From an uncultured Phocaeicola sp. (GTDB lineage Bacteria; Bacteroidota; Bacteroidia; Bacteroidales; Bacteroidaceae), in assembly GCA_944320135.1 (NCBI GenBank), contig CALUGI010000006.1, forward strand, positions 39,113-103,112: DNA of 64,000 nucleotides, given 5' to 3'. Positions 44,548-52,782 of the stretch are shown one piece after another (the stretch's first letter is position 1; each line of letters starts with the position of its first letter). A program made the translations under genes and the position numbers. The notes under the pieces were generated by a model that did no database searches, was not told where the DNA came from, and was given only the letters and a program-made list of their open reading frames with translations.

Positions 44548-45705
44548 ATGAGAACAGGACGCAAAAGAACGCTCAAATTTATCGCCGCCGGGGTGCTGCT
44601 GCTTGCCCTCGCCTACATGTCGCTGCCGTATTATGCGCGCCAGGCGCTGATTCACCTGATGCCGGTCATCGATGATTTGGAGATTTTCCACCGCGACACG
44701 GTGCGCTGCAATCCGCACTACGCATGGCACTGGCCCGAAGCCGCCGACTATAACCGCTGCCGCCTCGCACACGAAGATTCCGCCTACTTGGACGAGATGG
44801 AGACGGTGGCTTTTCTTGTCATCCAGCACGACAGCATCGTCTTCGAAAGCTACCGCAACGGATGGAACGACACGCTCACCTCAAACATCTATTCGGCTAC
44901 GAAAACAATAGTGGGGCTGCTGGCCGGAATCGCCCTCGACGAAGGATACATACGCAGCCTCGACGACCCCGTAAGCGCGTACATCCCCTGTTACACCAAG
45001 GGACGGCAGAAGGATGTGACCATACGCAACCTGCTCACAATGAGCGCAGGAATGGCATGGGACGAGGCGTATGCCTCGCTTTTCTCCGTCACCACGCACG
45101 GATATTACGGCAACGACCTCTACAAACTGGTCACCGGACTGGAAGTGAACGAGAAGCCAGGAATACAGTACTCCTACCGCAGCGGCGAAACCCAACTGCT
45201 GGCTTTCGTCGTAGAAGCGGCCACGGGACGGACGCTGAGCCGCTATGCCGAAGAAAAGCTCTGGAAACCGATGCAGGCGGAACGCGACGCATACTGGCTG
45301 CTCGACAAAGAAGGCGGCGACGAGAAAGCCTTCTGCTGCTTTCACACCACCGCCCGCGACGCCGCCCGCTTCGCCCGCCTGATGCTCGGCCGGGGAAAAT
45401 GGAACGGACGGCAGATTGTGTCGGAAAAATACATCGACGAGGCTCTCCGCCCCGCCCACTATCTGAAAGACCAATGGGGGCAGGATTCGCTCGACTACTA
45501 CGGCTTCCAAACATGGATTATGCACTACCGAGGCCAGACGAACCCTTACATGCGCGGAATGCTGGGACAATACGTCATCGCCGTTCCGAGCCGCGATGCC
45601 ATAGTGGTGCGCCTCGGACGCAAACGGAGCGACGAGTACCGCCGCGAACTGACTACAGACATCATCCGCTACATGGACATCGCCATGAAGATACTCGACC
45701 GCTGA
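44548..45705 (+). CDS. Serine hydrolase of the class C beta-lactamase superfamily
   Basis: 385 aa with an N-terminal signal anchor (KFIAAGVLLLALAYMSLPYYA). The nucleophile motif is SATK (Ser116, Lys119), and YSYRSGET near 210 takes the place of the YxN motif. LLTMSAGMAWDE and FHTTARDAARFARLML are typical of the family, which contains esterases, DD-peptidases and beta-lactamase-like enzymes acting in the periplasm. Start at ATG 44548, directly before the membrane segment; an in-frame ATG at 44473 preceded by AAGG would add 25 residues. Converges with the MalY-like gene with a 4-nt gap. Confidence 0.88.
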   Translation: MRTGRKRTLKFIAAGVLLLALAYMSLPYYARQALIHLMPVIDDLEIFHRDTVRCNPHYAWHWPEAADYNRCRLAHEDSAYLDEMETVAFLVIQHDSIVFESYRNGWNDTLTSNIYSATKTIVGLLAGIALDEGYIRSLDDPVSAYIPCYTKGRQKDVTIRNLLTMSAGMAWDEAYASLFSVTTHGYYGNDLYKLVTGLEVNEKPGIQYSYRSGETQLLAFVVEAATGRTLSRYAEEKLWKPMQAERDAYWLLDKEGGDEKAFCCFHTTARDAARFARLMLGRGKWNGRQIVSEKYIDEALRPAHYLKDQWGQDSLDYYGFQTWIMHYRGQTNPYMRGMLGQYVIAVPSRDAIVVRLGRKRSDEYRRELTTDIIRYMDIAMKILDR

Positions 45706-45709
45706 CGCG

Positions 45710-46882
45710 CTACCCTCTGCGCTCTTTCACGAACTTCAGGAAACGGTTCAGTCCGTCCTGCAGCGTAGCGCGCGGACAAGCGATGTTCCAGCGCATGAAA
45801 GCGTCGCCGTCTTTTCCGTACATCGCGCCCGCATTGAGCCACAACTTCGCCCGCGTTTTCAGCAAATCCGCCAGTTCTTCCGAGGGGATGCCGAGGGCCG
45901 AGCAGTCCATCCACACCAAATAAGTCCCTTCGAGCACGTTGAGCGGGAACTCCGGCAACCGCTCGGTGCAGAAATCCTGCATGAAACGGTAGTTTTCTCC
46001 GATATACCCGACCAGTTGGTCAAGCCATTCTTCCCCCTCGTTATAGGCGGCAATGGTGGCAATTATCCCGAACGGATTCACGTCGCACACCTCGTTGACA
46101 TTGATGGCACGGTCTATTTTCCTGCGGATTTCGTCGTCCGGCGCGATGATGTTCGCGATTTGCAGTCCGGCGATGTTGAACGCCTTGCTCGGAGACAGGC
46201 AAGTGACCGAATGCTTCAGGAACTCTTCCGAAAGAGAAGCGAACGGCAGATGCCTGTATCCCGGATAAACCAATTCGCAATGTATCTCGTCAGAAACCAC
46301 TAATACGCCGTGGCGGATGCAAATCTCTCCCGCCCGCTCCAGTTCCTCACGCGTCCATACCCTCCCGGCAGGATTGTGCGGATTGCACAATATCAGCACC
46401 TTGGCGCGCGGGTCGGCCGCCTTGCGCTCCAAATCGTCATAGTCCATGCGGTATGTGCGGTCGGCATAGACGAGCGGATTGCTCACGATTTCGCACCCGT
46501 TGTTGCGCACGGACGAGAAAAAGCAGTTGTACACCGGGGTTTGCAGAATCACCTTGTCGCCCGGCTCGGTCATCGCCTTGACAATGGCCGAGAGAGCCGG
46601 AACCACTCCCGACGTATAGATGAACCATTCTTTCTCTAACTTCAGCCCGTGACGGCGGCCGAACCAGCTGACAACGGCCTCATAATACTCGTCGGGCACG
46701 CGCGTGTATCCGAAAATGCCGTGCGCCACTCTCTTTTGCAACGCCTCGACAATGGCCGGAGCCGTGCGGAAATCCATATCGGCCACCCACATGGGCAACA
46801 CGTCAGGGTCGGCGGAAGCATCCCATTTGAGGCAATTCGTATTCCGCCGCGAAACAGTTTCGTCAAAATTATATTCCATCAT
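45710..46882 (-). CDS. MalY/PatB-type aminotransferase (cystathionine beta-lyase-like)
   Basis: 390 aa fold-type I PLP enzyme. The N-terminal DVLPMWVADMDFRTAPAIVEAL is diagnostic for the MalY/PatB group; PLP-Lys is Lys233 in SPSKAFNIAG and CNPHNPAGRVW at 166-176 is conserved. These enzymes have C-S lyase activity on cystathionine or cysteine conjugates. Two adjacent ATGs (46880-46882 and 46877-46879) are possible starts. It lies 23 nt downstream of the MATE gene and is probably co-transcribed, which might couple thiol-conjugate cleavage with export, though this is only inference. Confidence 0.92.
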   Translation of the reverse strand: MMEYNFDETVSRRNTNCLKWDASADPDVLPMWVADMDFRTAPAIVEALQKRVAHGIFGYTRVPDEYYEAVVSWFGRRHGLKLEKEWFIYTSGVVPALSAIVKAMTEPGDKVILQTPVYNCFFSSVRNNGCEIVSNPLVYADRTYRMDYDDLERKAADPRAKVLILCNPHNPAGRVWTREELERAGEICIRHGVLVVSDEIHCELVYPGYRHLPFASLSEEFLKHSVTCLSPSKAFNIAGLQIANIIAPDDEIRRKIDRAINVNEVCDVNPFGIIATIAAYNEGEEWLDQLVGYIGENYRFMQDFCTERLPEFPLNVLEGTYLVWMDCSALGIPSEELADLLKTRAKLWLNAGAMYGKDGDAFMRWNIACPRATLQDGLNRFLKFVKERRG

Positions 46883-46905
46883 TTTTATTGTTTGTTGGTT
46901 TCAAA

Positions 46906-48315
46906 TCATTTGCCCATCCATCGGCCCCGTTCCAGACGTATCAGGAAAATCGTGCCCCGGAAACAAAGCTCAATGCACATGGCCAGCCACACCCCTTGCA
47001 GCCCCATCGTCGGAGCCAGCCAGAAAGCCAGCGTCAGACGCACCGCCCAGATGCTGAAAAAGTTCATCAGGCTGGGAACCAACGTCCCTCCCGCTCCCAC
47101 GAACACCCCGTAGGCAACGATGGAAGCGGCGAACATCGGTTCGGCAAAAGCCTCGATGCGCAACACCGACACACCCAGCGTGCGGATTTCCTCTACCGGC
47201 GTCATGATGCCGATTATCTGGGGAGCGAACGCATACATCAGCACGCCCATCACCGCCATCACCGCCATGCCCATATAAACTGTGATGCGAGAAAACCTCC
47301 GCGTGAGGTCTTTCCTCCCCGCTCCCAAGCTCTGTCCCACCAAAGTGGTGGCCGCATCAGAGATACCGTAGCCGGGCATATAGCAGAGGCTCTCGGCAGT
47401 GATGGCAAAGGAATTGGCCGCAATAGCCACAATGCCGAGAGGAGCCACAATGACCGTAGTCATGATTTGCGCGCCGCAAATCACCAGATGCTCCAGCCCC
47501 ATCGGAAGGCTGATTTTAACCGCCTGCTTCAAGACAGGCTTCTTCGGGAAGAAATGCCCTTTCTCGCCAGTCAGTTTCAACTCGGAAGAACGCGTAACGA
47601 GGTAGCCCATCATCAGCGCAGCCACCACCACCTCCGCAAACACGGTGCCCAACGCCGCGCCTTCCACGCCCAACCCCGCGCCCGGCACGTACACCGTGCG
47701 TCCGAAAATCTCCACATCGCGGGAAGGAAATATCAGAAAGAAGTTGAAAACCACGTCGAGCGCGCACATCAACACGTTCAGCATACTCGGCACGCGCATG
47801 TTGCCGCTGCATCGGAGCATCCCTCCCGCAAGGAAATTCAGCTGGAGCATCGGCAAGAAAAGCGAGAAAATCAGGAAATAGAGCGACGCGTCGCGCCGGA
47901 TAGCCGGATCGCCGCCAAGCCATGAAGGAAGCGAACCGCTGATGGCCGCGCCCACAAGTCCCAACGCCAAGCTGAACACAAATACGGAAATGACCGACTG
48001 CCTGAGCACTGCCCGTGCCCCGCGCAAGTCGCCCGCCCCGATGAGATGGGCCACCTGCACGGAAAAGCCGGTGGCAGCCGCAGCGCATACCCCCCAGAAC
48101 AGCCATGTAGTGGTGGACACCAGACCGATAGAGGCCGAAGCGTTCGCTCCCAGACTGCCCACCATCGAAGCGTCGATATACTGCATCAGGATGGACGAGA
48201 GCTGCGCCACGATAGCAGGCACGCTCAACTGCACGGTCAGCCACAGCTGCTGCTTTCGCGTCATGGGCTTGCCCTCCCGAATCATGGCCAGCAGGCCGTT
48301 CGTTTCATTCTTCAT
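46906..48315 (-). CDS. MATE-family multidrug/sodium antiporter
   Basis: 469 aa with about 12 hydrophobic helices in two related halves. Conserved stretches: VPAIVAQLSSILMQYIDASMVGSLG, STTTWLFWGVCAAAATGFSVQVAHLIGAG and, in the second half, GISDAATTLVGQSLGAGR. It is predicted to extrude cationic compounds across the inner membrane using a Na+ or H+ gradient. Start at ATG 48313-48315 (MKNETNG); the frame continues upstream into the promoter region. First gene of a two-gene unit with the MalY-like gene. Confidence 0.9.
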   Translation of the reverse strand: MKNETNGLLAMIREGKPMTRKQQLWLTVQLSVPAIVAQLSSILMQYIDASMVGSLGANASASIGLVSTTTWLFWGVCAAAATGFSVQVAHLIGAGDLRGARAVLRQSVISVFVFSLALGLVGAAISGSLPSWLGGDPAIRRDASLYFLIFSLFLPMLQLNFLAGGMLRCSGNMRVPSMLNVLMCALDVVFNFFLIFPSRDVEIFGRTVYVPGAGLGVEGAALGTVFAEVVVAALMMGYLVTRSSELKLTGEKGHFFPKKPVLKQAVKISLPMGLEHLVICGAQIMTTVIVAPLGIVAIAANSFAITAESLCYMPGYGISDAATTLVGQSLGAGRKDLTRRFSRITVYMGMAVMAVMGVLMYAFAPQIIGIMTPVEEIRTLGVSVLRIEAFAEPMFAASIVAYGVFVGAGGTLVPSLMNFFSIWAVRLTLAFWLAPTMGLQGVWLAMCIELCFRGTIFLIRLERGRWMGK

Positions 48316-48340
48316 CTTGCTTGCATCTGTTTTCCGGATG

Positions 48341-48348
48341 CAAAAATA
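48341..48348 (-). promoter_or_regulatory. Candidate -7 element for the MATE-malY unit
   Basis: Minus-strand TATTTTTG, 25 nt before the MATE ATG; no TTTG at the -33 position. Confidence 0.5.
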
Positions 48349-48402
48349 CAAGGATTGGCCGAATTATATTGTATATAGATTACGGGTTTTGCAGACAACG
48401 GC

Positions 48403-48442
48403 AAAAAAAAGAAGCCGCCTCAAAGCGTTTGCTTGAAACGGC
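48403..48442 (-). terminator. Intrinsic terminator after the tandem lipoprotein genes
   Basis: On the minus strand GCCGTTTCAAGC pairs with GCTTTGAGGCGGC across a short loop and is followed by TTCTTTTTTTT. It ends the 50.4-48.5 kb lipoprotein transcript and insulates the MATE promoter. Confidence 0.75.
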
Positions 48443-48516
48443 CTCCTTCCTCGTTTTTTTCCTGCCCGCCTTCCCATCAGAACGCGGCGGTTTTTCAAAA
48501 AGCTGCGGCGGCGGAT

Positions 48517-49443
48517 TTATTGCGCGTTGGCAGACGAAACCCTGCGGCATTCCACCCTCTCGTAATATTCCACGCCTGCATCTTCTGTATGGCTCTCATA
48601 AACAAGTCTGGTCTCGGTCAGTTCCGTAATTGTCCAGACTTCCGTATCTTTCCCGTCGTTGATGGTCAGCCTGTTTCCTGACAATTTCCACCAACCGTCG
48701 GGGTACTCTCCTGCGGCTTCCCGATAGATATAAGTACCGTCCTCAAGGAAAATGTCCATTCCTTCCACGCCCGGCACACGCTCCACAACCAACTCTCCAT
48801 TCTCGGTCTCCCCCTCGTAATAGGCCGTATATTCCCAGTTTCCTATCAGAAGTTCCTTCGATGCGATAACCGCCCCTTGGTCTGCATTTCCTTCCTCGCC
48901 TTTCTGCTCGTCGGCCATATCTTCCTTCGAAGCTATCTGGCGGAAAGTCAGCTTGCGGTAGGTTTCTCCGGCGGAAGTCTTCTTGTGATACTCCAAAACT
49001 ATCCGCGTGCCGTCCATTTCAAGCACCTGATACACCTCCGGAGTGTCCTCGTCATACTCGTCTTCCGACGGGTTGTAGGCCATCAGCTGCAGGGAGTTGC
49101 CCTCAATTTTCCACATCCCGTTAGAGCCGGCAGCGTCCCATTGGTCGCTGTACGTGTTGTAACGGTACACGCGATAGAAGCCGTCGGAAGTGAACTCCAC
49201 GCGATAGTCGGAAATGTCCTCCCCGTATTCCTCTTCATCCTTCTCCGTTTCCGTGAGCCACCAGTTGTCGTCTTTCGGAGCGTTCGGGTCGGTAGTCCAA
49301 TAATCGGCATCGATACCTTCCCACACGCCCACAATCGTATTGACCGACACGATGCTTTCGTCGTCATCCTTGCACGAACCGAGACAAACCGCCGCGCACA
49401 ATGCAGCCATAAGCGAGGCCGCTTTCCATAATGTTGCTTTCAT
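48517..49443 (-). CDS. Lipocalin-like lipoprotein, copy A of a tandem pair
   Basis: 308 aa. Signal peptide with lipobox CLGSC and then an acidic KDDDES linker, so an outer-membrane or periplasmic lipoprotein. Residues about 35-175 (TIVGVWEGIDADYWTTDPNA to KLTFRQIASKED) form one lipocalin-like domain; a second, different lipocalin-like domain starts near LLIGNWEYTAYYEGE (about 205) and ends the protein. The first domain is nearly identical to that of the next gene upstream. Start is ATG 49441-49443; a TTG two codons upstream is unlikely. It has no assigned function. Confidence 0.8.
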   Translation of the reverse strand: MKATLWKAASLMAALCAAVCLGSCKDDDESIVSVNTIVGVWEGIDADYWTTDPNAPKDDNWWLTETEKDEEEYGEDISDYRVEFTSDGFYRVYRYNTYSDQWDAAGSNGMWKIEGNSLQLMAYNPSEDEYDEDTPEVYQVLEMDGTRIVLEYHKKTSAGETYRKLTFRQIASKEDMADEQKGEEGNADQGAVIASKELLIGNWEYTAYYEGETENGELVVERVPGVEGMDIFLEDGTYIYREAAGEYPDGWWKLSGNRLTINDGKDTEVWTITELTETRLVYESHTEDAGVEYYERVECRRVSSANAQ

Positions 49444-49458
49444 ACGCAAATAGTTCTT

Positions 49459-50382
49459 TTAGTTGATTTTATAATAATGCTGAACAGTTCCCTTCTCGTC
49501 CGAATAGCTGTTGTCAAACTCGCCCTGCTCCGTGTACATGGTTCCGGTAAATTCCAATATCATTTCCTCAGCGTTGATGCTCTTTACATTGAATATCGCA
49601 TAGCCGTCGCCGTCTCTGTAGTCAATCCAGAACTGTTTGTTTCCTGCGGCCCAACGGTAATCGTCACGTTCTGCGGCATGTTCTTCCGACTCGTCATACT
49701 CCGGATCGTAAGAATATCCGCTTCCATTCGCTTTTAGCGTCAGAGAACTTTCCGATTCATAGCTAATCCATGTGCCCACGAACTCAGCCGGATGTCCGGT
49801 CGGCACGGAACCGCTGACTGTCGGCGAAGAATTGTCGTCTTTCTGCTCGTCGGCCATATCCTCTTTCGACGCTATCTGGCGGAAAGTCAGCTTGCGGTAG
49901 GTCTCTCCGGCGGAAGTTTTCTTGTAATATTCCAGGGTGATTCGCGTGCCGTCCAGCTCAAGCACCTGATATTCTTCCGGAGTGTCCTCGTCATACTCGT
50001 CATCCGTCGAGTTGTAGGCCATCAGAGCGAGCGTGTTGCCGGAGAGCTGCCACTTGCCGTTCGCTCCTGCCGAGTACCATTGGTCGTTGTTTTGGTCATA
50101 ACGATACACGCGATAGAACTGGTCGGAAGTGAACTCCACGCGATAATCCGAAATGTCCGCGCCGTATTCCTCCTGGTCTTTCTCCGTTTCCGTGAGCCAC
50201 CAGTTGTCGTCTTTCGAAGCGTTCGGGTCGGTAGTCCAATAGTCAGCCTCAATGCCTTCCCATACGCCCACAATCGTGCCCGTTGAAATGACGCTTTCAT
50301 CGTCGTCCTTGCAAGAGCCAAGGCAGAAAGCCGTGAACAAGGCCGCCATGAGGACAGCCGGTCTACATAATGTTGTTTTCAT
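49459..50382 (-). CDS. Lipocalin-like lipoprotein, copy B of a tandem pair
   Basis: 307 aa. Same signal/lipobox (CLGSC-KDDDES) and first domain as copy A, with identical blocks such as DDNWWLTETEKD and KLTFRQIASKEDMADEQK. After this point the proteins part: copy B has a different C-terminal domain beginning FVGTWISYESESSLTL. The two genes are 15 nt apart and share orientation, so one transcript is likely. Start is ATG 50380-50382. Ligand and role are unknown; the pattern suggests duplication with exchange or divergence of the distal domain. Confidence 0.8.
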   Translation of the reverse strand: MKTTLCRPAVLMAALFTAFCLGSCKDDDESVISTGTIVGVWEGIEADYWTTDPNASKDDNWWLTETEKDQEEYGADISDYRVEFTSDQFYRVYRYDQNNDQWYSAGANGKWQLSGNTLALMAYNSTDDEYDEDTPEEYQVLELDGTRITLEYYKKTSAGETYRKLTFRQIASKEDMADEQKDDNSSPTVSGSVPTGHPAEFVGTWISYESESSLTLKANGSGYSYDPEYDESEEHAAERDDYRWAAGNKQFWIDYRDGDGYAIFNVKSINAEEMILEFTGTMYTEQGEFDNSYSDEKGTVQHYYKIN

Positions 50383-50433
50383 AGATGATAAATTTTGCGC
50401 CCGCCGTCTCCCCTCAACGAAGCAAACCCGTAA

Positions 50434-50719
50434 AATAAAAAAGGCATGGGAGTCTGTACTCTTGCTTATCCCGGTTCCTGGCTCTCGCATTGCCCACCTG
50501 TAAGGATAAGCAACGCAGCCAGCCCACGCCAAGATGTCAATATACAATACTCCCTGCGCACGAAGCGCACGGTGCTTGAACATTACACCTCAAATGGACG
50601 CTTAACGTTGCCTTATCTTCCTGTAGGTTCAAACGTGCGAGATTTGAGTTCAGAAGATAACGTCCGTAAACGCCTTTCTTTTAACAATCGCATCCCGCTG
50701 CCCCACCGGGCCAGCTGGA
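50434..50719 (-). ncRNA. Candidate structured non-coding RNA of about 285 nt, family not recognised
   Basis: No credible reading frame crosses this stretch. It begins just after a minus-strand TATCTTTG promoter box and ends in a stem plus U tract. Helices that can be read: GGACG/CGTCC (50661-50665 with 50596-50600), TTATCTTC/GAAGATAA (50653-50660 with 50613-50620), TCAAA/TTTGA (50643-50647 with 50629-50633), TGCGC/GCGCA (50555-50559 with 50565-50569), AGCCAG/CTGGCT plus GCAACGC/GCATTGC (50510-50522 with 50478-50493), and a closing stem 50543-50554 with 50448-50458. GGATAAGC (50504-50511) can also pair with GCTTATCC (50464-50471), a pseudoknot or alternative fold. tmRNA, SRP and RNase P signatures are not seen; 6S or a Bacteroidales-specific RNA is possible. 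It could also act as the leader of the lipoprotein genes. Confidence 0.6.
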
Positions 50720-50724
50720 CATTG

Positions 50725-50732
50725 CAAAGATA
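50725..50732 (-). promoter_or_regulatory. -7 element for the candidate ncRNA
   Basis: TATCTTTG on the minus strand is an exact TAnnTTTG match. No TTTG at 19-21 nt upstream; one occurs at only 11 nt. Confidence 0.55.
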
Positions 50733-50784
50733 GGAAAATTTATCAAACGGGAGGCACTTGCATCCATATATTTTCGGCAACGAG

Positions 50785-50825
50785 AAAAAAGCGGCGGAGT
50801 TTCCCCGAAAAGCCGCCGCCTTTTT
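50785..50825. terminator. Two-way terminator-like hairpin
   Basis: GCGGCGG (50791-50797) pairs with CCGCCGC (50813-50819), flanked by AAAAAA on the left and TTTTT on the right, so it would work in either direction. It lies upstream of both the ncRNA promoter and the FKBP promoter. Confidence 0.65.
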
Positions 50826-50888
50826 CAGAAACTCCGGACGCACGCAAAAAAATGTGCCGAGCCTTCCCGACAGTCCGGCTTATTTTCA

Positions 50889-50896
50889 TAAATTTG
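50889..50896 (+). promoter_or_regulatory. Candidate -7 element for the FKBP gene
   Basis: TAAATTTG fits TAnnTTTG, 30 nt before the ATG; no clear -33 element. Confidence 0.5.
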
Positions 50897-50926
50897 CAAT
50901 ATCAAGCGCTAAAAACAACAGAAACA

Positions 50927-51325
50927 ATGAATAGAAAAGAATACGCGCAGGCCAACAAAGACTGGCTTGTGCAGAAATCACAGGAAGAAGGAGTGAAAAC
51001 GCTCCCGAAAGGCATCTGCTACAAGGTGCTGGCAGGAGGAAAAGCTGACGGCAGGCATCCGAACCCGCGCAGCATCGTAACCGCCCACTACACCGGACGG
51101 ACAATCGACGGACGGCAGTTTGACAGCAGCCGTGGCGGTGCGCCGCTGGCCATCCGCCTTTGCGACCTTATAGACGGATGGATCATTGCCATGCAGCAGA
51201 TGTGCATAGGCGACAAATGGGAAGTATATATTCCGGCCGAAATGGGTTACGGCAAGATTTCCCAGCCCGGCATACCGGGCGGTTCTACACTGATATTTGA
51301 AATAGAACTGTTGGGCATAGCCTGA
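50927..51325 (+). CDS. FKBP-type peptidyl-prolyl cis-trans isomerase
   Basis: 132 aa, a single FKBP domain without signal peptide, so cytoplasmic. VTAHYTGRTIDGRQFDSS, then the LIDGWIIAMQQMCIGDKWEVYIPAEMGYG segment in pieces, and GSTLIFEIELLGI are the FKBP core. It catalyses proline isomerisation during protein folding. ATG 50927 chosen; the frame is open 25 codons further but overlaps the promoter. Single-gene unit. Confidence 0.92.
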   Translation: MNRKEYAQANKDWLVQKSQEEGVKTLPKGICYKVLAGGKADGRHPNPRSIVTAHYTGRTIDGRQFDSSRGGAPLAIRLCDLIDGWIIAMQQMCIGDKWEVYIPAEMGYGKISQPGIPGGSTLIFEIELLGIA

Positions 51326-51528
51326 TGGAAAACCGCATAACCGCCACCGTCAGGACACAACATGCCGTGCGGCACGCATCGGCATGGAGCCGGAAACGGA
51401 TGCGGACGAAACGTTCAAGCTGAAACAGATTACGGGTCTGGAGGAAGCGTTCAAGAACAAAAAATTTTGATATGACGGCAAAAAACACTTGCCGATTGAC
51501 CCTGCCCAAGATAAAAAAGGCGGAAAGG
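51326..51528. other. Gene-poor stretch after the FKBP gene
   Basis: No gene is supported. A 24-codon open frame from 51384 ending at a TGA near 51469 (MEPETDADETFKLKQITGLEE...) reads like the end of a real protein but has no upstream body, so it may be a remnant. Confidence 0.35.
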
Positions 51529-51560
51529 TTTGTATAATTCAGCGGAAAGCATTATCTTTG
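51529..51560 (+). promoter_or_regulatory. tRNA-Pro promoter
   Basis: TTTG (51529-51532), 20-nt spacer, TATCTTTG (51553-51560): a textbook Bacteroides promoter 22 nt before the tRNA. Confidence 0.8.
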
Positions 51561-51582
51561 CAACGCTTTTGAGAAAAGCATT

Positions 51583-51657
51583 CGGGGTGTAGCGCAGTCC
51601 GGTTAGCGCACCTGCTTTGGGAGCAGGGGGTCGTGGGTTCGAATCCCGCTACCCCGA
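51583..51657 (+). tRNA. tRNA-Pro (anticodon TGG)
   Basis: Cloverleaf with acceptor stem CGGGGTG/TACCCCG (the last pair G-T), D arm GCGCAGTCCGGTTAGCGC, anticodon stem CCTGC/GCAGG around loop TTTGGGA (anticodon TGG), and T arm GTGGGTTCGAATCCCGC. The 3' CCA is not encoded. Confidence 0.97.
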
Positions 51658-51670
51658 CAAGCTGAAATAC

Positions 51671-51704
51671 AAGGAGTTACGATAAAAAGTAACTCCTTTT
51701 TTTA
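51671..51704 (+). terminator. Terminator after tRNA-Pro
   Basis: AAGGAGTTAC (51671-51680) and GTAACTCCTT (51689-51698) form a perfect 10-bp stem followed by a T run. Confidence 0.85.
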
Positions 51705-51783
51705 TTGCAATCAGGCTAAATTATGCACAAATAAGAGTAATAAAATCATACACAGTTTGAATTATACCCGAAAAAGACGCATC

Positions 51784-52131
51784 TTATTTTGCAAGTTTCA
51801 TGGCAAACCCTCCGCCGGGAGCCAGATGTATCAGACACTTCTTTCCGGCAGACAACAGACAAGTCTCCGTTCTTTTATAGTCTTTACCCACATGGTCAGC
51901 ATTCGGGCCGTCCGAGAAGATTTCCGCACGGCATCCGTCATTTCCGGCAAAGGACAAATTCACTGAAACGTCGCGCGCTCTCCAGTCCGTCATCCCGACA
52001 ACATACGGACGAAAGGCATCATCACGTCATAAACACCTGGTCGGTGCCGGGCTTTGCCCACTTCATTTCCTCCAGTCCATGCACCCCCTCAAAATTTATC
52101 GCATCCGGATAAGTGCGTTGGAGTCCGGCAA
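51784..52131 (-). pseudogene. Remnant of a GH97 family glycosidase
   Basis: Read on the minus strand, three pieces of one glycoside hydrolase 97 protein appear in different frames. First GLQRTYPDAINFEGVHGLEE followed by MKWAKPGTDQV (about 52125-52034), then after a frameshift YDVMMPFVRMLSG (about 52032-51992), then YVVGMTDWRARDVSVNLSF to the C-terminal HLAPGGGFAMKLAK and a TAA at 51784-51786. GH97 enzymes (SusB-like alpha-glucosidases/galactosidases) end with this HLAPGGG motif. The segment between RMLSG and GMTDW is deleted, and everything before RTYPD is missing. Clearly non-functional. Confidence 0.75.
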
Positions 52132-52143
52132 GTTTAAATCACA

Positions 52144-52523
52144 ATGAAATTACGTTTCCATCAAGAGACGAAACATCCTTCCCCCGGATTTATAGGAAAC
52201 ATATTTCTGAATCCTCAAACCAAAGCAAACCAGCCCGCCTTCCGTCCCCACCCAAAGACAATCGCCCGCACACACCATCGTCCGAATCCGGTTGTGCGCC
52301 TCATAAACGTTCTGCCCCTGCGAATAATAGTCAAAACGCCGCAACGAATATCCGTCACAGCTCTACAGCCCGGCATAAGTACCCATCCATATCAACCCGG
52401 TACTGTCCTGTGCAATGCACGTAGCGTCTGTATGCGCAAGCCCCTCGTTGATTGCCAAATGGCCGAACGGCTCATTCCCTTTCATAGCGGCAGGCAAACA
52501 CAAAAAAGCTGGACAAGTTTCAT
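52144..52523 (-). pseudogene. Remnant of a hybrid two-component sensor (Reg_prop N-terminus)
   Basis: Minus-strand translation gives a short signal-like start (MKLVQLFCVCLP from 52523), then after a frameshift FGHLAINEGLAHTDATCIAQ and DSTGLIWMGTYAGL, an in-frame TAG at 52363-52365, then SCDGYSLRRFDYYSQGQNVY and LWVGTEGGLVCFG. This is the N-terminal beta-propeller repeat pattern (W.GT..GL) of Bacteroides hybrid two-component systems that control polysaccharide utilization loci. Only about the first 100 residues remain; it ends near 52150, next to the GH97 remnant. Nonsense, frameshift and truncation make it a pseudogene. Confidence 0.72.
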
Positions 52524-52673
52524 TTTTTGTCCGCCTTTAGTCTCCCTCCTTCATTGCATTCCTAAGTGAAATTCAAGAGATAAAAAAATCAGCCATCTTT
52601 TCCTGACAAGAGCAATATAAAGAGGATAAGACAATCCGGCGGAAAAGAAGCTCGAACAAGTCTCAAACAAATC

Positions 52674-52715
52674 AAAAAAGACGGCTTGCATGGAAAGCGC
52701 TCCACGCAAGCCGCC
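52674..52715 (-). terminator. Terminator-like hairpin, minus strand
   Basis: GGCGGCTTGCGTGG pairs (with G-T pairs) with CCATGCAAGCCGTC, followed on the minus strand by TTTTTTG. It may be left over from the lost gene that once ended here; the stretch 52530-52780 holds no gene I recognise. Confidence 0.6.
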
Positions 52716-52782
52716 TAATATTTCATACTTCGGGTTTAGATGCCCAACAAAGACCTTCTCGACATAACCAGACAGAATAAAA

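Noticed and set aside
50434-50719. Cobalamin riboswitch, suggested by AGCCAGGAACC on the minus strand
   Set aside because: Only a loose resemblance to the B12 box; the other conserved blocks of the riboswitch are absent and the downstream genes are not cobalamin related.
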